Assembly: GCF_006716125.1 (NCBI RefSeq)
Contig: NZ_VFOM01000001.1
Coordinates: forward strand, 1,674,001-1,738,000
Direction: 5' to 3'
DNA length: 64,000 nt
Origin: Homoserinimonas aerilata
GTDB taxonomy: Bacteria > Actinomycetota > Actinomycetes > Actinomycetales > Microbacteriaceae
Every line of letters begins with the position of its first letter. Position 1 is the first letter of the stretch. Made by a program: the position numbers and the translations under genes. The notes beneath the pieces were generated by a model. It searched no databases. It saw only the letters and a program-made list of their open reading frames with translations, and was not told the origin of the DNA. Of the stretch, positions 39,187-48,928 are shown piece after piece.

Positions 39187-40056
39187 TCAGGTGACATCCT
39201 TGCGCCACGCCGACACGTAGCCGATGAGGGCCGCCACGACGGCGATCGCCAGCAGCACAAGCCCGCCCTGCCACCACAACAGCGGATCGGCGGATGTCGC
39301 TCCCGCTGAGACCAGCGAGAAGAAGCTGGCCCCGACGAGGGCGTCACCGGCGGCTCCCGGCAGGAAGCGGCCGATGTCGGCAGCCCAGTCGGCGAACAGA
39401 GCTGCGGCCCGCAGCGTCGGCTCGACGAACTGCGTGAAGGCGAGCAGCACCACGATGGCCGCGACCTGGTTGGGGATGAGGGTCCCCACCCCGACCCCTA
39501 TGACCGCCCAGAGCGCCATGGCGAGCACGGCCCTGGCGATGAGCATCCAGGTCTCGGTGTCGCCGAGGCCCGAATCGTTGCCCGTCGCGGCGAGGATGGG
39601 GCCGCCGATGCCGACGGTTCCGATCAGCGCTGCCGCTCCGAACAGAGCACCCACAAGCGCGAGTACGAGAAGCTTCGCGAGGAGCACCCGCCCGCGCTTC
39701 GGCGTCGCCAGGAACGTCGGGGTGAGCGTCTGGTGCCGGTACTCACCCGTGACCGCGAGCGTGCCCAGGATGACCGGGAACACGTAGCCGAGCGATGTCG
39801 CGAGGCTGTACACGAGGGAGGGCAGCGTGGCGAGTTGCCCCTCCTCAGCGGGAGGCATGCCGCCCGCATCCCCCATGTTGGAGCCGAAGAGGCCCGCCAT
39901 CGCGGCAGCCATGACGCCGACATAGGCGACCATGATCATGAGCAGCACCCACCACATCCGGGTGCTGAACAGCTTGATGAACTCTGCCCTGATCGCTCCG
40001 ACGAACGTCGATGCGGGCGTGGATGCGACCGTTGCGGCCGAATGCGAGGCGCTCAC
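39187..40056 (-). CDS. ABC-2 type transporter permease
   Basis: 289 residues with six predicted membrane helices; the first part IRAEFIKLFSTRMWWVLLM and the GTLAVTGEYRHQTLTPTFLATP segment (ABC-2 signature with conserved GEYR) identify the family. Overlaps the ATPase gene upstream by 4 bases. The set resembles two-component drug or lantibiotic-type exporters. Confidence 0.9.
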   Translation of the reverse strand: MSASHSAATVASTPASTFVGAIRAEFIKLFSTRMWWVLLMIMVAYVGVMAAAMAGLFGSNMGDAGGMPPAEEGQLATLPSLVYSLATSLGYVFPVILGTLAVTGEYRHQTLTPTFLATPKRGRVLLAKLLVLALVGALFGAAALIGTVGIGGPILAATGNDSGLGDTETWMLIARAVLAMALWAVIGVGVGTLIPNQVAAIVVLLAFTQFVEPTLRAAALFADWAADIGRFLPGAAGDALVGASFFSLVSAGATSADPLLWWQGGLVLLAIAVVAALIGYVSAWRKDVT

Positions 40057-40949
40057 GGGCGACCCCCCTCTCCGACGAGTTCGAGGAACGAGTTCTCGAG
40101 CCCTCCGTGCTGCACCATGAGAAGGCTCAGCGGCACTCCGGCCGAGAGCGCGACGGCTCCGACCCGAGCGGCGTCGATGCCGACGACGGCGAGGCCTGCA
40201 TCGGTCTCGCGCGGTTCGGCTCCTGCCGCGAGCAGCGCTGCGGCGAGCGCCGGGCGATTCGGGGAGTCGACGACGACCTGTGTGCTGTGGTCGAGCTCAT
40301 CCAGGCCACCCTCGTAGACGAGGCGGCCCCCGGCGATGATGATGAGCCGGTCGACGGTCTGCTGCACCTCGCTGAGCAGGTGGGAGGAGACGAGCACCGT
40401 GCGACCCTCCGCGGCGAGCTCGCGCAGGAGGGTGCGGATCCAGCGGATGCCCTCCGGGTCGAGGCCGTTGATGGGTTCGTCGAGCACGAGCACGCCGGGG
40501 TCGCCGAGAAGCGCGAAGGCGAGGCCGAGGCGCTGGCGCATGCCGAGCGAGTAGCCGCCGACGCGTCGCCCGGCGTAGTCGGCGAGGCCGACCTGCCCGA
40601 GCACGGTGTCGACGCGGGCCCGGCCGATGCCTGCTGCCGCCGCGTAGACGGCGAGGTGATTGTGGGCGCTGCGACCGGGGTGGAAGCTGGCCGCCTCGAG
40701 CGCCGTGCCGACGGTCGAGAGCGGGGCGCGCAGCTGCCGGTAGCTCGTGCCGCCGAAGGTCGCGGTGCCGGATGTCGGCTTGACGAGCCCGAGGAGCATG
40801 CGCAGTGTTGTGGTCTTGCCTGCGCCGTTGGGTCCGAGGAATCCGGTGACCCGGCCGGGCTCGACGGTGAAGCTGAGGTCGCTGACGGCTGCGACGGCGC
40901 CGAAGCGTTTGGAGAGGCCGTGTATCTCTATCGTCTGGACCGTGGTCAT
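40053..40949 (-). CDS. ABC transporter ATP-binding protein
   Basis: 298 residues. Walker A LGPNGAGKTTTLRMLL, signature YSLGMRQRLGLA, Walker B VLVLDEPINGLDPEG, and His switch VSSHLLSE. The C-terminal domain after residue ~215 is typical of DrrA/CcmA-like ATPases. Partner of the permease that follows. GGGAG precedes the ATG, and a dyad lies 23 bases upstream. Confidence 0.93.
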   Translation of the reverse strand: MTTVQTIEIHGLSKRFGAVAAVSDLSFTVEPGRVTGFLGPNGAGKTTTLRMLLGLVKPTSGTATFGGTSYRQLRAPLSTVGTALEAASFHPGRSAHNHLAVYAAAAGIGRARVDTVLGQVGLADYAGRRVGGYSLGMRQRLGLAFALLGDPGVLVLDEPINGLDPEGIRWIRTLLRELAAEGRTVLVSSHLLSEVQQTVDRLIIIAGGRLVYEGGLDELDHSTQVVVDSPNRPALAAALLAAGAEPRETDAGLAVVGIDAARVGAVALSAGVPLSLLMVQHGGLENSFLELVGEGGRP

Positions 40950-40971
40950 CCCGTGGCTCCCATTGTTCTAT

Positions 40972-40985
40972 TTGTCATATAACAA
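40972..40985. promoter_or_regulatory. Dyad TTGTCATATAACAA upstream of ABC operon
   Basis: A 14-base near-palindrome (12 of 14 symmetric), AT-rich and standing out in the GC-rich context, between the convergent-free gap of the ABC operon and ung. It could be both promoter -10 region and operator; no regulator gene is adjacent. Confidence 0.35.
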
Positions 40986-41018
40986 CCCTATCCATAATCG
41001 GCCATCGAGGAAAGCCCC

Positions 41019-41696
41019 TCACGGCAGCCGCCAGTCGATCGGCTCTGCGCCCTGCTCCTCCAACAATGCATTCGCCCTGCTGAACGGGCGCGAACCGAAG
41101 AAACCCCGCGACGCCGACAGAGGACTCGGATGCGCGGATGCCACGACAGGCGTCGAGCCCAGAAGCGGGCGAAGCGACGCCGCATCATTGCCCCAGAGAA
41201 TCGCGACGAGGGGCTCCGGCCGCGCCACCAGGGCACGGATCGCCGCCTCCGTGACCTCCTCCCAGCCGCGCCTCCTGTGCGAGCCGGACTCACCCGCGCG
41301 CACCGTGAGAACCCGGTTGAGCAGCATGACGCCGCGCTCGGCCCACGCGCTCAGATCGCCGTGCTGCGCCGGCTCGATGCCGAGGTCGTCGTGCAGCTCC
41401 CGGTAGATGTTCTGCAGGCTGCGCGGCAGCGGGCGCACTCCCCTGTCAACGGCGAAGCTCAACCCTATCGCGTGCCCGGGCGTCGGGTACGGATCCTGCC
41501 CGACGATGAGCACCCGGACATCCGCCAGCGGGTAGCCGAAGGCGCGCAGCACGCGCTCACCCGGCGGCAGATAGTCGCGACCCGCCGCCGTCTCCGCCCG
41601 GAGGAACTCCCCCAGCGCGGCAACAGTCGGCTCGACGGGGCGCAACGCCTCCGCCCAGCCCTGCTCGACGAGCTGCGAGAGCGGGCGAGGCGTCAT
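41019..41696 (-). CDS. ung: Uracil-DNA glycosylase, family 1
   Basis: Removes uracil from DNA. 225 residues from the ATG at 41696; the open frame extends to 41789 without family similarity. Catalytic water-activating motif [16 protein letters not shown] and the DNA-intercalating loop motif [14 protein letters not shown] are present. TACGCT ends 6 bases before the ATG, so the transcript is probably leaderless. Divergent from the MFS gene. Confidence 0.95.
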   Translation of the reverse strand: MTPRPLSQLVEQGWAEALRPVEPTVAALGEFLRAETAAGRDYLPPGERVLRAFGYPLADVRVLIVGQDPYPTPGHAIGLSFAVDRGVRPLPRSLQNIYRELHDDLGIEPAQHGDLSAWAERGVMLLNRVLTVRAGESGSHRRRGWEEVTEAAIRALVARPEPLVAILWGNDAASLRPLLGSTPVVASAHPSPLSASRGFFGSRPFSRANALLEEQGAEPIDWRLP

Positions 41697-41702
41697 GCTT
41701 CG

Positions 41703-41708
41703 AGCGTA
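41703..41708 (-). promoter_or_regulatory. -10 element TACGCT of ung (leaderless)
   Basis: TACGCT on the minus strand ends 6 bases before the ATG at 41696. The same hexamer and spacing occur at the divergent MFS gene. Confidence 0.5.
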
Positions 41709-41767
41709 GTGGCAGGCCCCGACGCTGTCGCCTCCGCGAGGCGCTGCCGGTGAGCCCGCCCTGGCGC

Positions 41768-41773
41768 TACGCT
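41768..41773 (+). promoter_or_regulatory. -10 element TACGCT of DHA2-like MFS gene (leaderless)
   Basis: TACGCT ends 6 bases before the ATG at 41780; this supports 41780 over the in-frame GTG at 41750. Confidence 0.5.
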
Positions 41774-41779
41774 CACCCC

Positions 41780-43261
41780 ATGCGCACACCTCGGGCGAAG
41801 AAGCCCCGCTCCATAACCGCTGGGCTCATCGGCTTTCTCATCCTCGTCGAGTTCGTCAGCGGCATCCTGCAGGGCTTCTATGTTCCGCTGATCCCCGACC
41901 TGGTGAAGCATCTGGGCATCGCCGACGCCGAGTTCAACGTCTTCGAGGGCACGCAGCTTCTGCTCGCCGCCCTCGTCGTGCCCGTGCTCGCCAAGCTCGG
42001 CGACATATACGGCCACAAACGCATCCTGCTCATCTCCACCGTCTTCACTGCGGGCGCGACCTGGTGGCTCGCCTTCGCCGGCGACTACTGGAGCTTTCTC
42101 ATCGCGTGGACGCTGCAGGCGTTCCTCACCGTGTGGCTTCCGCTCGAGGTTGCGCTCATCTTCGACAAGGGCAGGCGCAGCGGCCACGCCGCATCCTCGA
42201 CCCGCAAGGCGGCCGGCCTCCTCGTGGTCGGGCTCGAAGCGGGAGCCATCGCGGGCGCACTCGGTGGTTCCGCCGTGTTCAAGGCCTTCGGCGGCGTCGA
42301 GCTCCTCGACCTGGCGATCACGCCGACACTCATGGTGCCCGCGGTGGCCGTGACGCTCGTCTTCTTCGTCATCCTCTTCGGCGTGCCCGAGTCGGAGCCG
42401 CTCGCCGGACGCCGACTCGACTGGCCCGGCTTCGCCATCCTCACCGCGGCCCTCCTCTGCATCACCATCGGCCTCGCCATCATGAAGGACAGCGGTCCGC
42501 AGGGCTGGGTGCTCCTCATCATCGCCGTGGGGCTCCTGCTGTTCATCCCCTTCGCCCTCTTCGAGCTGAAGCAGCCCGACCCGGCCATCGACATCCGGGT
42601 GCTCGCCCAACCGAACATGTGGCCCGTGCAGGTGACCGCGTTCCTGGTCGGCATCAGCGTGCTCGGCGCCCAGGCGCCGCTCTCGCTCTACGCGGGAACG
42701 CCCCGCGAACTCGGCTACGGTCTCGGGCTCGAGGCGAGCGACATCTCGTACGTGATCGGCCTCTACCTGGTCTCCATGATCATCGGCGCCGTGCTCTACC
42801 CGATGCTCGCCCGGCTCACCACTCCGCGCGCCGCCCTCATCGTGTCGGCCGCCTGCGTCGCCCTCGGGTTCCTGCTCTTCGTGCCGTTCCATCTCGAGGT
42901 GTGGCAGGTGTGCACCAACATGGCGCTCGTCGGAATCGGCTCCGGCGCGCTCGTCGGAGCCATGCCCGCAGCCGCCGCGGCAGCAGCGCCGCGAGGCCAG
43001 ACCGGTATCGCGTCAGGCCTCACCAACACGACCAAGACGATCGGCGGCTCGTTCGCATCCTCCGCCTTCGCGATCCTGCTCGCGATCGGCGCCGTACAGA
43101 TCGCCGGCCAGACGGCGGGCAGCCTCTTCGGCTACATGATGGTGTGGGTCGTCTGCGGCGGCGCGGGGCTCGTGGCGGCGCTGCTGCTGCTCGTCGTGCC
43201 GAAGAACGCGTTTGCGGATGCGTCGCACGACGACGAGGCGGCGGCTCTCCGCACCGCCTGA
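41780..43261 (+). CDS. MFS transporter, DHA2 (14-helix) type
   Basis: 493 residues with about 14 predicted membrane helices. MFS motif A is in [14 protein letters not shown] and the antiporter-like region is in the fifth helix area ([15 protein letters not shown]). The C-terminal half contains GVPAAAAAA-type small-residue helices ([22 protein letters not shown]). Likely a drug or metabolite exporter; substrate unknown. Start chosen at 41780 on the -10 spacing. Convergent with the SDR gene; the 104-base gap between them has no clear structure. Confidence 0.85.
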   Translation: MRTPRAKKPRSITAGLIGFLILVEFVSGILQGFYVPLIPDLVKHLGIADAEFNVFEGTQLLLAALVVPVLAKLGDIYGHKRILLISTVFTAGATWWLAFAGDYWSFLIAWTLQAFLTVWLPLEVALIFDKGRRSGHAASSTRKAAGLLVVGLEAGAIAGALGGSAVFKAFGGVELLDLAITPTLMVPAVAVTLVFFVILFGVPESEPLAGRRLDWPGFAILTAALLCITIGLAIMKDSGPQGWVLLIIAVGLLLFIPFALFELKQPDPAIDIRVLAQPNMWPVQVTAFLVGISVLGAQAPLSLYAGTPRELGYGLGLEASDISYVIGLYLVSMIIGAVLYPMLARLTTPRAALIVSAACVALGFLLFVPFHLEVWQVCTNMALVGIGSGALVGAMPAAAAAAAPRGQTGIASGLTNTTKTIGGSFASSAFAILLAIGAVQIAGQTAGSLFGYMMVWVVCGGAGLVAALLLLVVPKNAFADASHDDEAAALRTA

Positions 43262-43365
43262 GGAGCGCCGCCCCTCCGCGAGAGGTCAATTTCTGCCCCA
43301 CGCTGCGCCCGCGAAGGGTAATCTTTGGCCACTCGCGGCAGGGTGGCGGGTGGTGAGAGGGGACC

Positions 43366-44169
43366 TCAGGCTCGGGGTTTCAGCTCGCCTCGCACGAGCT
43401 TGTGCTGTGCGGCCTGCGCGACCGGCCGCACGACGACGAGGTCGAGGTTCACATGCCCGGGCATCTCGAGGGTCTGAACGATGACGCGTGCAATGTCGTC
43501 GGCGACGAGCGGATGCGTGACGCCTTCGTAGACGGCGTCGGCCTTCTGCTGGTCGCCGCGCAGGCGGTTCAGCGTGAACTCGGGCGTGTGCACCATGCCC
43601 GGCGCGATCTCCGTCACCCTGATGGGCTCGCCCGCGAGTTCCAGCCGGAGCGCACCGACGAGCGCGTGCACGCCGGACTTGGCGGCGTTGTAGCCGCCAC
43701 CCCCCTCGTAGGGGGTGAGGCCGGCCGTCGACGACACCGTGAGGATGTCTGCGTGCGGCAGCTCCGCATCCGCGTCGCCCTCGTCTATGCCTGCTCGCAG
43801 AAGTGGCAGCAGTGCGCTCACGACGCGCTTGACGGCGATGACGTTCACCTCGAACATCCGCTGCCAGTCCTCGACGGCGGCCTCCTCGACGGTGGCGGAG
43901 CCGAATGCCCCTCCCGCGTTGTTGACGAGCGCGTGCACGGGGCCGAGCTTCTGCAGGTGCTCGCGCAGCGCATCCACGTCTGATTGCAGGGTGAGGTCGG
44001 CGACGAAGATGTCGGCGCCGGTCTCGGCGGCGAGCGCCTCAAGCCGGTCTGCGCGCCGGGCCACGCCGACGACCTCCCAGCCGTGCTCACGGAACAGCCG
44101 CACTGTGGCCGCACCGATTCCCGAGCTCGCCCCTGTCACCACGACCCGCCGTGTGCCTGCTCCGCTCAT
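43366..44169 (-). CDS. Short-chain dehydrogenase/reductase
   Basis: 267 residues from the ATG at 44169 with GGGAACG upstream (a GTG at 44202 is possible but sits on a TAGCGT hexamer). Rossmann motif TGASSGIGAAT, NNAGG, catalytic Ser in TVSSTAGL, Tyr-x3-Lys in GYNAAKSGV, and PGMVHTPEF after the active site: classical SDR. The pattern is close to YdfG/serine 3-dehydrogenase-like enzymes using NADP. Substrate unknown. Confidence 0.88.
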   Translation of the reverse strand: MSGAGTRRVVVTGASSGIGAATVRLFREHGWEVVGVARRADRLEALAAETGADIFVADLTLQSDVDALREHLQKLGPVHALVNNAGGAFGSATVEEAAVEDWQRMFEVNVIAVKRVVSALLPLLRAGIDEGDADAELPHADILTVSSTAGLTPYEGGGGYNAAKSGVHALVGALRLELAGEPIRVTEIAPGMVHTPEFTLNRLRGDQQKADAVYEGVTHPLVADDIARVIVQTLEMPGHVNLDLVVVRPVAQAAQHKLVRGELKPRA

Positions 44170-44278
44170 GCCCGTTCCCTCCACACTGTTGTCTTCCAGC
44201 ACAACGCTAACCCGCGCCGAATAGGCTGGGTGACCGAATCGGCCGCGAGGCCGGGCGCAGGATTACGGCAGGAGCCTC

Positions 44279-45382
44279 ATGACCGACACGGCGAGCATCT
44301 CGACCGCGAAGAAGCGCCCGCGCGTGCCCCTGTGGGACAACGCCCGCTTCATCTGTGTGACGCTCGTGGTCGTCGGGCACGGCATCCAGCGCCTCACCTA
44401 TGACGACGATCATGCGCTCGTGCTGTACCTGTTCATCTACGCGTTCCACATGCCCGCGTTCGCGATCATCAGCGGCTATTTCTCCAAGTCGGGCTCTCCG
44501 ACGCGTCGGCAGATGACGAAGGTGATCACCGACATCCTGGTGCCGTATCTGATCATGGAGTCGATCTGGACCCTCGTGCAGTTCCTTGTGGAGGGCAAGC
44601 AGGAGATCAACCCCTCGAAGCCCTCCTGGACTCTGTGGTTCCTGCTCGCCCTCGGCATCTTCCGGCTGGTTCTGCCGTATCTGGCGCTTCTGCGCTGGCC
44701 GCTCGCGTGGGCTGTGCTGCTGTCGATCGGCGTCGGATACCTGAGCAACGTCGACAGCACCTTCTCGCTGTCACGGGCCATCGGCATCCTGCCGTTCTTC
44801 GTGCTCGGCTACAAGATCCACGAGTGGGGCGTCATAGAGAAGTGGCGGATGGCGGGGCCGGTCATCTGGTGGGCTCGGGCGGCCGCCGTCGCCGTCTTCG
44901 GCGTCTGGTTGACCGTCGTGTGGGTGTTCATCGACCACTGGCGCGCCATCGACCTGAAGTTCTGGTTCTTCTACGACTCCTCCTACAACGACCTGGGCGA
45001 GTACCAGTGGACGGCGGGGCTCATGCGACTGGGCGTCATCCTGCTGGCTGTCGTGCTGTGTGCCGCGTTCTTCGTGCTCGTGCCGCGCTCGCGCACCTGG
45101 ATGACCACGCTCGGCCAGGCGACCATGTACATCTACCTGTTGCACAGTTTTGTTCTCTACCCGCTGCGGCAGACGCCGATCCTGCGCGACAACCCGACGA
45201 CGCCGTGGCTCATCGGAATGGTGCTGCTCAGCGTGGCCATCAGCATCCTGCTGGCGTCGAAGCCGGTGCGCCGCATCTTCAGGCCGATCGTGGAGCCGAG
45301 GCCGCGCTGGCTGTTCGCCTCCTCCGAGCCGAGTGCCGGCGGGCCGTCACGGGTCGACCCGACGGGTTCGCGACGCGACTGA
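44279..45382 (+). CDS. Acyltransferase family 3 membrane protein
   Basis: 367 residues with about ten membrane helices. N-terminal WDNARFICVTLVVVGHGIQRL contains the family Arg and the conserved His; FHMPAFAIISGYFSKSG is the second signature. Close in pattern to fucose 4-O-acetylase-like (OatA/NodX superfamily) proteins which move acetyl groups onto cell-surface sugars. GGCAGGAG precedes the ATG. Single gene upstream of metY with 142 bases between. Confidence 0.87.
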   Translation: MTDTASISTAKKRPRVPLWDNARFICVTLVVVGHGIQRLTYDDDHALVLYLFIYAFHMPAFAIISGYFSKSGSPTRRQMTKVITDILVPYLIMESIWTLVQFLVEGKQEINPSKPSWTLWFLLALGIFRLVLPYLALLRWPLAWAVLLSIGVGYLSNVDSTFSLSRAIGILPFFVLGYKIHEWGVIEKWRMAGPVIWWARAAAVAVFGVWLTVVWVFIDHWRAIDLKFWFFYDSSYNDLGEYQWTAGLMRLGVILLAVVLCAAFFVLVPRSRTWMTTLGQATMYIYLLHSFVLYPLRQTPILRDNPTTPWLIGMVLLSVAISILLASKPVRRIFRPIVEPRPRWLFASSEPSAGGPSRVDPTGSRRD

Positions 45383-45439
45383 GCGAACGGATGCCCACAG
45401 CATCCGATATACCTGCATTACCCCGTATGTCTGTAGCCT

Positions 45440-45468
45440 TTGACCGGGCCCACCCCGGTTCATAGGCT
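45440..45468 (+). promoter_or_regulatory. Promoter TTGACC-N17-TAGGCT of metY
   Basis: -35 TTGACC, 17-base spacer, -10 TAGGCT, 57 bases before the metY start codon. No SAM riboswitch fold (no GGCAACC core) was found in the leader. ATATAC/GTATGT half-sites lie just upstream. Confidence 0.55.
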
Positions 45469-45524
45469 CAGGATCAGGCCCTGACCACGACCCACCCGAC
45501 CACCCCTTTTTCTAGGAGATGTCC

Positions 45525-46844
45525 ATGAGCGACAACTGGAAGTTCGAGACCAAGCAGATCCACTCCGGCGCGCAGCCCGACCCCGTCACCAATGCGCGGG
45601 CGACGCCGATCTACCAGACCACGGCCTACGTCTTCAACGACGCAGAGCACGCCAAGAACCTGTTCGCGCTGGCCGAATTCGGCAACATCTACACGCGCAT
45701 CCAGAACCCCACCCAGGATGTCGTCGAGCAGCGCGTCGCAGCCCTCGAGGGCGGCTCGGCGGCCCTTCTGCTCGCTTCGGGGCAGTCAGCGACGACGCTG
45801 GCCGTTCTGAACATCGCCCAGTCGGGCGACCACATCGTCGCGTCGTCGTCGATCTACGGCGGCACCTACAACCTCTTCAAGTACACGCTCGCGAAGCTCG
45901 GCATCGAGACCACCTTCGTGGAGAACCAGGATGACGCCGAGGAGTGGCGCCGCGCCGTTCGCCCCAACACGAAGCTGCTGTTCGCCGAGACGATCGGCAA
46001 CCCGCGCATCAACGTGCTCGACATCGAGCTCGTCTCGGGCGTCGCCCACGAGAACGGCCTGCCGCTCATCGTCGACAACACGATCGCGACCCCGTTCCTC
46101 ATCCGCCCGCTCGACCATGGCGCCGACATCGTCGTGCACTCGGCGACGAAGTTCCTGGGCGGTCACGGCACCGTCATGGGCGGCGTCATCGTCGACGGCG
46201 GTCGCTTCGAGTGGTCGAAGAACGTCGAGAAGTTCCCCGGGCTGACCGAGCCCGACCCCAGCTACCACGGCGCCAGCTACACGGCCGCCGTCGGCGACGC
46301 GATCGCCTACATCATCAAGGCGCGCGTGCAGCTGCTGCGCGACCTCGGCCCCGCGATCGCCCCGGCGAGCGCCTGGCAGCTCATTCAGGGCCTCGAGACC
46401 CTCAGCCTGCGCATCGAGCGCCACGTGCAGAACGCGCAGGAGATCGCCGAGTGGCTGGATGCCCGCGACGACGTCGACACCGTCTACTACGCGGGCCTGC
46501 CGTCGAGCCCCTGGTACGCGAGCGCCAACAAGTACGCCCCCAATGGCGTCGGTGCCGTTCTCTCATTCGAGCTGAAGGGCGGCGTCGACGCCGGCCGCGC
46601 GCTCGTCGACGGTGTGAGCCTGTTCAGCCATGTCGCCAACATCGGCGATGTGCGCAGCCTCATCATCCACCCCGCGTCGACCACCCACTCGCAGCTGACC
46701 CCCGAGCAGCAGCTCACTGCGGGCGTCACCCCGGGCCTCGTGCGTCTCTCGGTGGGCCTCGAGAACATCGACGACATCAAGGCCGACCTCGAGGCGGGCC
46801 TCGCCGCGGCCCGCGCCGTCGTGGAGGCCAACCGCCTGGCCTGA
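45525..46844 (+). CDS. metY: O-acetylhomoserine sulfhydrylase
   Basis: PLP enzyme making homocysteine from O-acetylhomoserine and sulfide. 439 residues. PLP lysine in [16 protein letters not shown]; substrate loops [22 protein letters not shown] and [10 protein letters not shown] are family marks, and the length (about 430) separates it from cystathionine gamma-synthase (about 390). Two in-frame ATGs occur at 45519 and 45525; AGGAG abuts the first but stands 6 bases from the second, which is chosen. Works with metX downstream as a direct sulfhydrylation route. Confidence 0.94.
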   Translation: MSDNWKFETKQIHSGAQPDPVTNARATPIYQTTAYVFNDAEHAKNLFALAEFGNIYTRIQNPTQDVVEQRVAALEGGSAALLLASGQSATTLAVLNIAQSGDHIVASSSIYGGTYNLFKYTLAKLGIETTFVENQDDAEEWRRAVRPNTKLLFAETIGNPRINVLDIELVSGVAHENGLPLIVDNTIATPFLIRPLDHGADIVVHSATKFLGGHGTVMGGVIVDGGRFEWSKNVEKFPGLTEPDPSYHGASYTAAVGDAIAYIIKARVQLLRDLGPAIAPASAWQLIQGLETLSLRIERHVQNAQEIAEWLDARDDVDTVYYAGLPSSPWYASANKYAPNGVGAVLSFELKGGVDAGRALVDGVSLFSHVANIGDVRSLIIHPASTTHSQLTPEQQLTAGVTPGLVRLSVGLENIDDIKADLEAGLAAARAVVEANRLA

Positions 46845-46864
46845 TCCGGTCATTCCAGCATCGT

Positions 46865-46930
46865 CGATGCCGGGCCCGGGCGTCCCTTCGGCCGCATGAG
46901 CGGCGGAGGCGGCGCCTCGGCCCGGCATCG
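46865..46930. repeat. 12-bp perfect inverted repeat between metY and metX
   Basis: CGATGCCGGGCC and GGCCCGGCATCG frame a 42-base GC-rich loop (outer CCAG/CTGG can also pair with a bulge). It begins 20 bases past the metY stop codon. It may be a terminator or attenuator between metY and metX. Confidence 0.5.
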
Positions 46931-47008
46931 CTGGTTTCGGGCGGGCGAAGGCGCCGCGGCGTAATACGTGTGCACGCTCCCGGGGTTTTGGGGATACTGG
47001 GCTTAGAC

Positions 47009-48214
47009 ATGGACTGGCAGACACCCGAAGACAGCGTTCCCTCGAGCTTCATCACAGAGGCGAACAGCCGTGCGCTGCTCGGCAAGCCGCCGGCCACCGG
47101 CGCCTGGCGCGAGGGCGACCCGGCAGGGCGCCGCCGCTTCGCCAGTCTCGGCACGCTTCCGCTAGAACGCGGAGGGCACATCCCTCACCTGCGTGTCGCC
47201 TTCGAGACGTGGGGCGAACTCGACGACGACGGTGCGAACGCGATCCTCGTGCTGCACGCCCTGACCGGCGACAGCCACCTTGTCGGCCCTCCCGGGCTCG
47301 GGCATCCGACTGCCGGCTGGTGGTCCGGCCTCGTCGGGCCGGGCAGGTACATCGACACGAACAGGTGGTTCGTCGTCGCGCCCAACATGCTCGGCGGTTG
47401 CCAGGGCACGACGGGCCCGTCATCGCACACGACCGACGGCTTCGAGTGGGGCCCGCGCTTTCCGTACATCACCATCCGCGACCAGGTCGACGCACAGGTC
47501 GCCCTCAGCGATTCGCTCGGCATCAGGCGCTGGGCGGCCGTCATCGGCGGCTCCATGGGCGGGATGCATTCACTCGAGTGGGCGGTCGGCCACCCCGACA
47601 GGCTCGATCGTGTTGCGGTGCTCGCCGCTCCCCCGCTGAGCAGCGCCGACCAGATCGCCCTCAACTCGGTGCAGATCGAGGCCATCCGCATGGACGAGCG
47701 CTTCGCCGGCGGCGACTACTACGAGGCCGCCGACGGAGAGGGCCCCTACCGCGGCCTCGCGCTGGCCCGCCGCATGGCCCTGCTCAACTATCGTTCCCCC
47801 GCCGAACTCAATGCCCGCTTCCAGCGCAGCTGGCAGAGCGAGATCAGCCCGCTGGGAGACACCGGTCGTTTCGCCGTCGAGAGCTACCTCGACTTCCACG
47901 GCAACAAGTTCACCCGCCGCTTCGACGCGAACTCGTACATCACGCTCGTCGAGGCCATGAACTCGCATGACATCGGGCGCGATCGCGGCGGCATCGATGC
48001 CGCTCTCGGCCGCGCGACGGCCAAGGCGCTCGTGCTCGGTATCGACAGTGACAGGCTTTTTCCCGTTCCCGACCAGCGGCTCATCGCGCGTGGGCTCTCC
48101 GGCAACATCGACGGCGACGACGCGGTCGTCATCCACTCCGACTTCGGCCACGACGGCTTCCTCATCGAGGATGACCTCGTCGGCCCCCAGCTCGTGCGAC
48201 TCCTCGAGTCGTGA
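47009..48214 (+). CDS. metX: Homoserine O-acetyltransferase
   Basis: Acetylates homoserine with acetyl-CoA to commit it to methionine. 401 residues from the ATG at 47009; the open frame runs back to 45944 antisense-like through metY and is not coding there. Alpha/beta hydrolase fold: oxyanion region LHALTGDSHLVG, nucleophile elbow GGSMGGMHSLEW (catalytic Ser), catalytic Asp in GIDSDRLFPV, and His in DFGHDGFL. The stop codon overlaps the GTG of the following response regulator gene, so the two are coupled. Confidence 0.94.
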   Translation: MDWQTPEDSVPSSFITEANSRALLGKPPATGAWREGDPAGRRRFASLGTLPLERGGHIPHLRVAFETWGELDDDGANAILVLHALTGDSHLVGPPGLGHPTAGWWSGLVGPGRYIDTNRWFVVAPNMLGGCQGTTGPSSHTTDGFEWGPRFPYITIRDQVDAQVALSDSLGIRRWAAVIGGSMGGMHSLEWAVGHPDRLDRVAVLAAPPLSSADQIALNSVQIEAIRMDERFAGGDYYEAADGEGPYRGLALARRMALLNYRSPAELNARFQRSWQSEISPLGDTGRFAVESYLDFHGNKFTRRFDANSYITLVEAMNSHDIGRDRGGIDAALGRATAKALVLGIDSDRLFPVPDQRLIARGLSGNIDGDDAVVIHSDFGHDGFLIEDDLVGPQLVRLLES

Positions 48215-48882
48215 CGCCCACTCGCGGCGACACCGCTCAGCCGCGCCTGATCCGGCTCGGCATCGTCGACGACCATCGGCTGGTCCTCGACGGCATCTCG
48301 TCGCATCTGCACATGAGCCATCCCGACATCCGTGTCGTCGCCGCAGAGACCACATGGGTGGGCCTTCTGGCGCATCCGGAGTTCCCCGTCGACGTCGTGC
48401 TGTTGGACCTGTCGCTCGGAGACGGCATCCCCATCGCCACAAAAGTTCAGGCGCTCGCGCCGACAGGCGTCGCGATCGTCGTCATGAGCAGACACTCGGA
48501 TGCCATCACGGTGCAGAGCGCGCTGCATGCGGGCGCCCTCTCCTTCGTGCCCAAATCGGATGACACCGTCGAACTCGTCACGGCCATCCGTGCGGCCGCG
48601 GCGGGCCGCCGTCACCGACCCCGCTCGGTCGCCCACGCCACCATCGACGCGATCGCCCCGTCGACGCCCGGGCTCGGCGCCCGCGAGTTGCGCGCGCTCA
48701 TGCTCTACTCGACCGGTCGCACGGTCAAGGATGTCGCCGCCCTGATGGCCACCACCGAGGAGACCGTCAAGTCGTACCTCAAGCGGGCCAGGCGCAAGTA
48801 TCTGCGGGCGGGCGTCGACCTCGGCACGAGGGTGCTCCTTCGCCGCCACGCCATCCGGGAGGGCTGGCTGAGCCCCGAATAG
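48211..48882 (+). CDS. NarL/FixJ-type response regulator (first of two paralogues)
   Basis: 223 residues from a GTG overlapping the metX stop (GTGA). Receiver domain: acidic pair in LGIVDDHRLV, phospho-acceptor Asp in VDVVLLDLSL, switch Ser in VVMSRHSD and Lys in FVPKSDD. C-terminal LuxR-type HTH: GARELRALMLYSTGRTVKDVAALMATTEETVKSYLKRARRKY. It resembles the regulator at 51381-52049 over the whole length, including WxxLLxHPxFPVDVVLLDL and GTxVxLRxxAI. DNA target unknown. Confidence 0.9.
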   Translation: MTPTRGDTAQPRLIRLGIVDDHRLVLDGISSHLHMSHPDIRVVAAETTWVGLLAHPEFPVDVVLLDLSLGDGIPIATKVQALAPTGVAIVVMSRHSDAITVQSALHAGALSFVPKSDDTVELVTAIRAAAAGRRHRPRSVAHATIDAIAPSTPGLGARELRALMLYSTGRTVKDVAALMATTEETVKSYLKRARRKYLRAGVDLGTRVLLRRHAIREGWLSPE

Positions 48883-48913
48883 CTGCCGCGCCGGGTGTTG
48901 TCCCCCATTCGAG

Positions 48914-48928
48914 GTCACAGTATGTGAC
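48914..48928. promoter_or_regulatory. Palindrome GTCACA-GTA-TGTGAC at kinase gene start
   Basis: Perfect 6-bp arms with a 3-base centre in the 41-base gap between the response regulator and kinase genes, overlapping the proposed GTG start at 48924. Could be a binding site or an RNA hairpin that masks the start. Confidence 0.35.

Noticed and set aside
43262..43365. Possible further palindromic element between MFS and SDR genes
   Set aside because: Only CCGCGAG/CTCGCGG 7-bp arms at long distance could be found; too weak.
45383..45524. SAM riboswitch before metY
   Set aside because: No GGCAACC-type core or SAM-I/SAM-IV helices could be laid on the leader; a plain promoter is seen.
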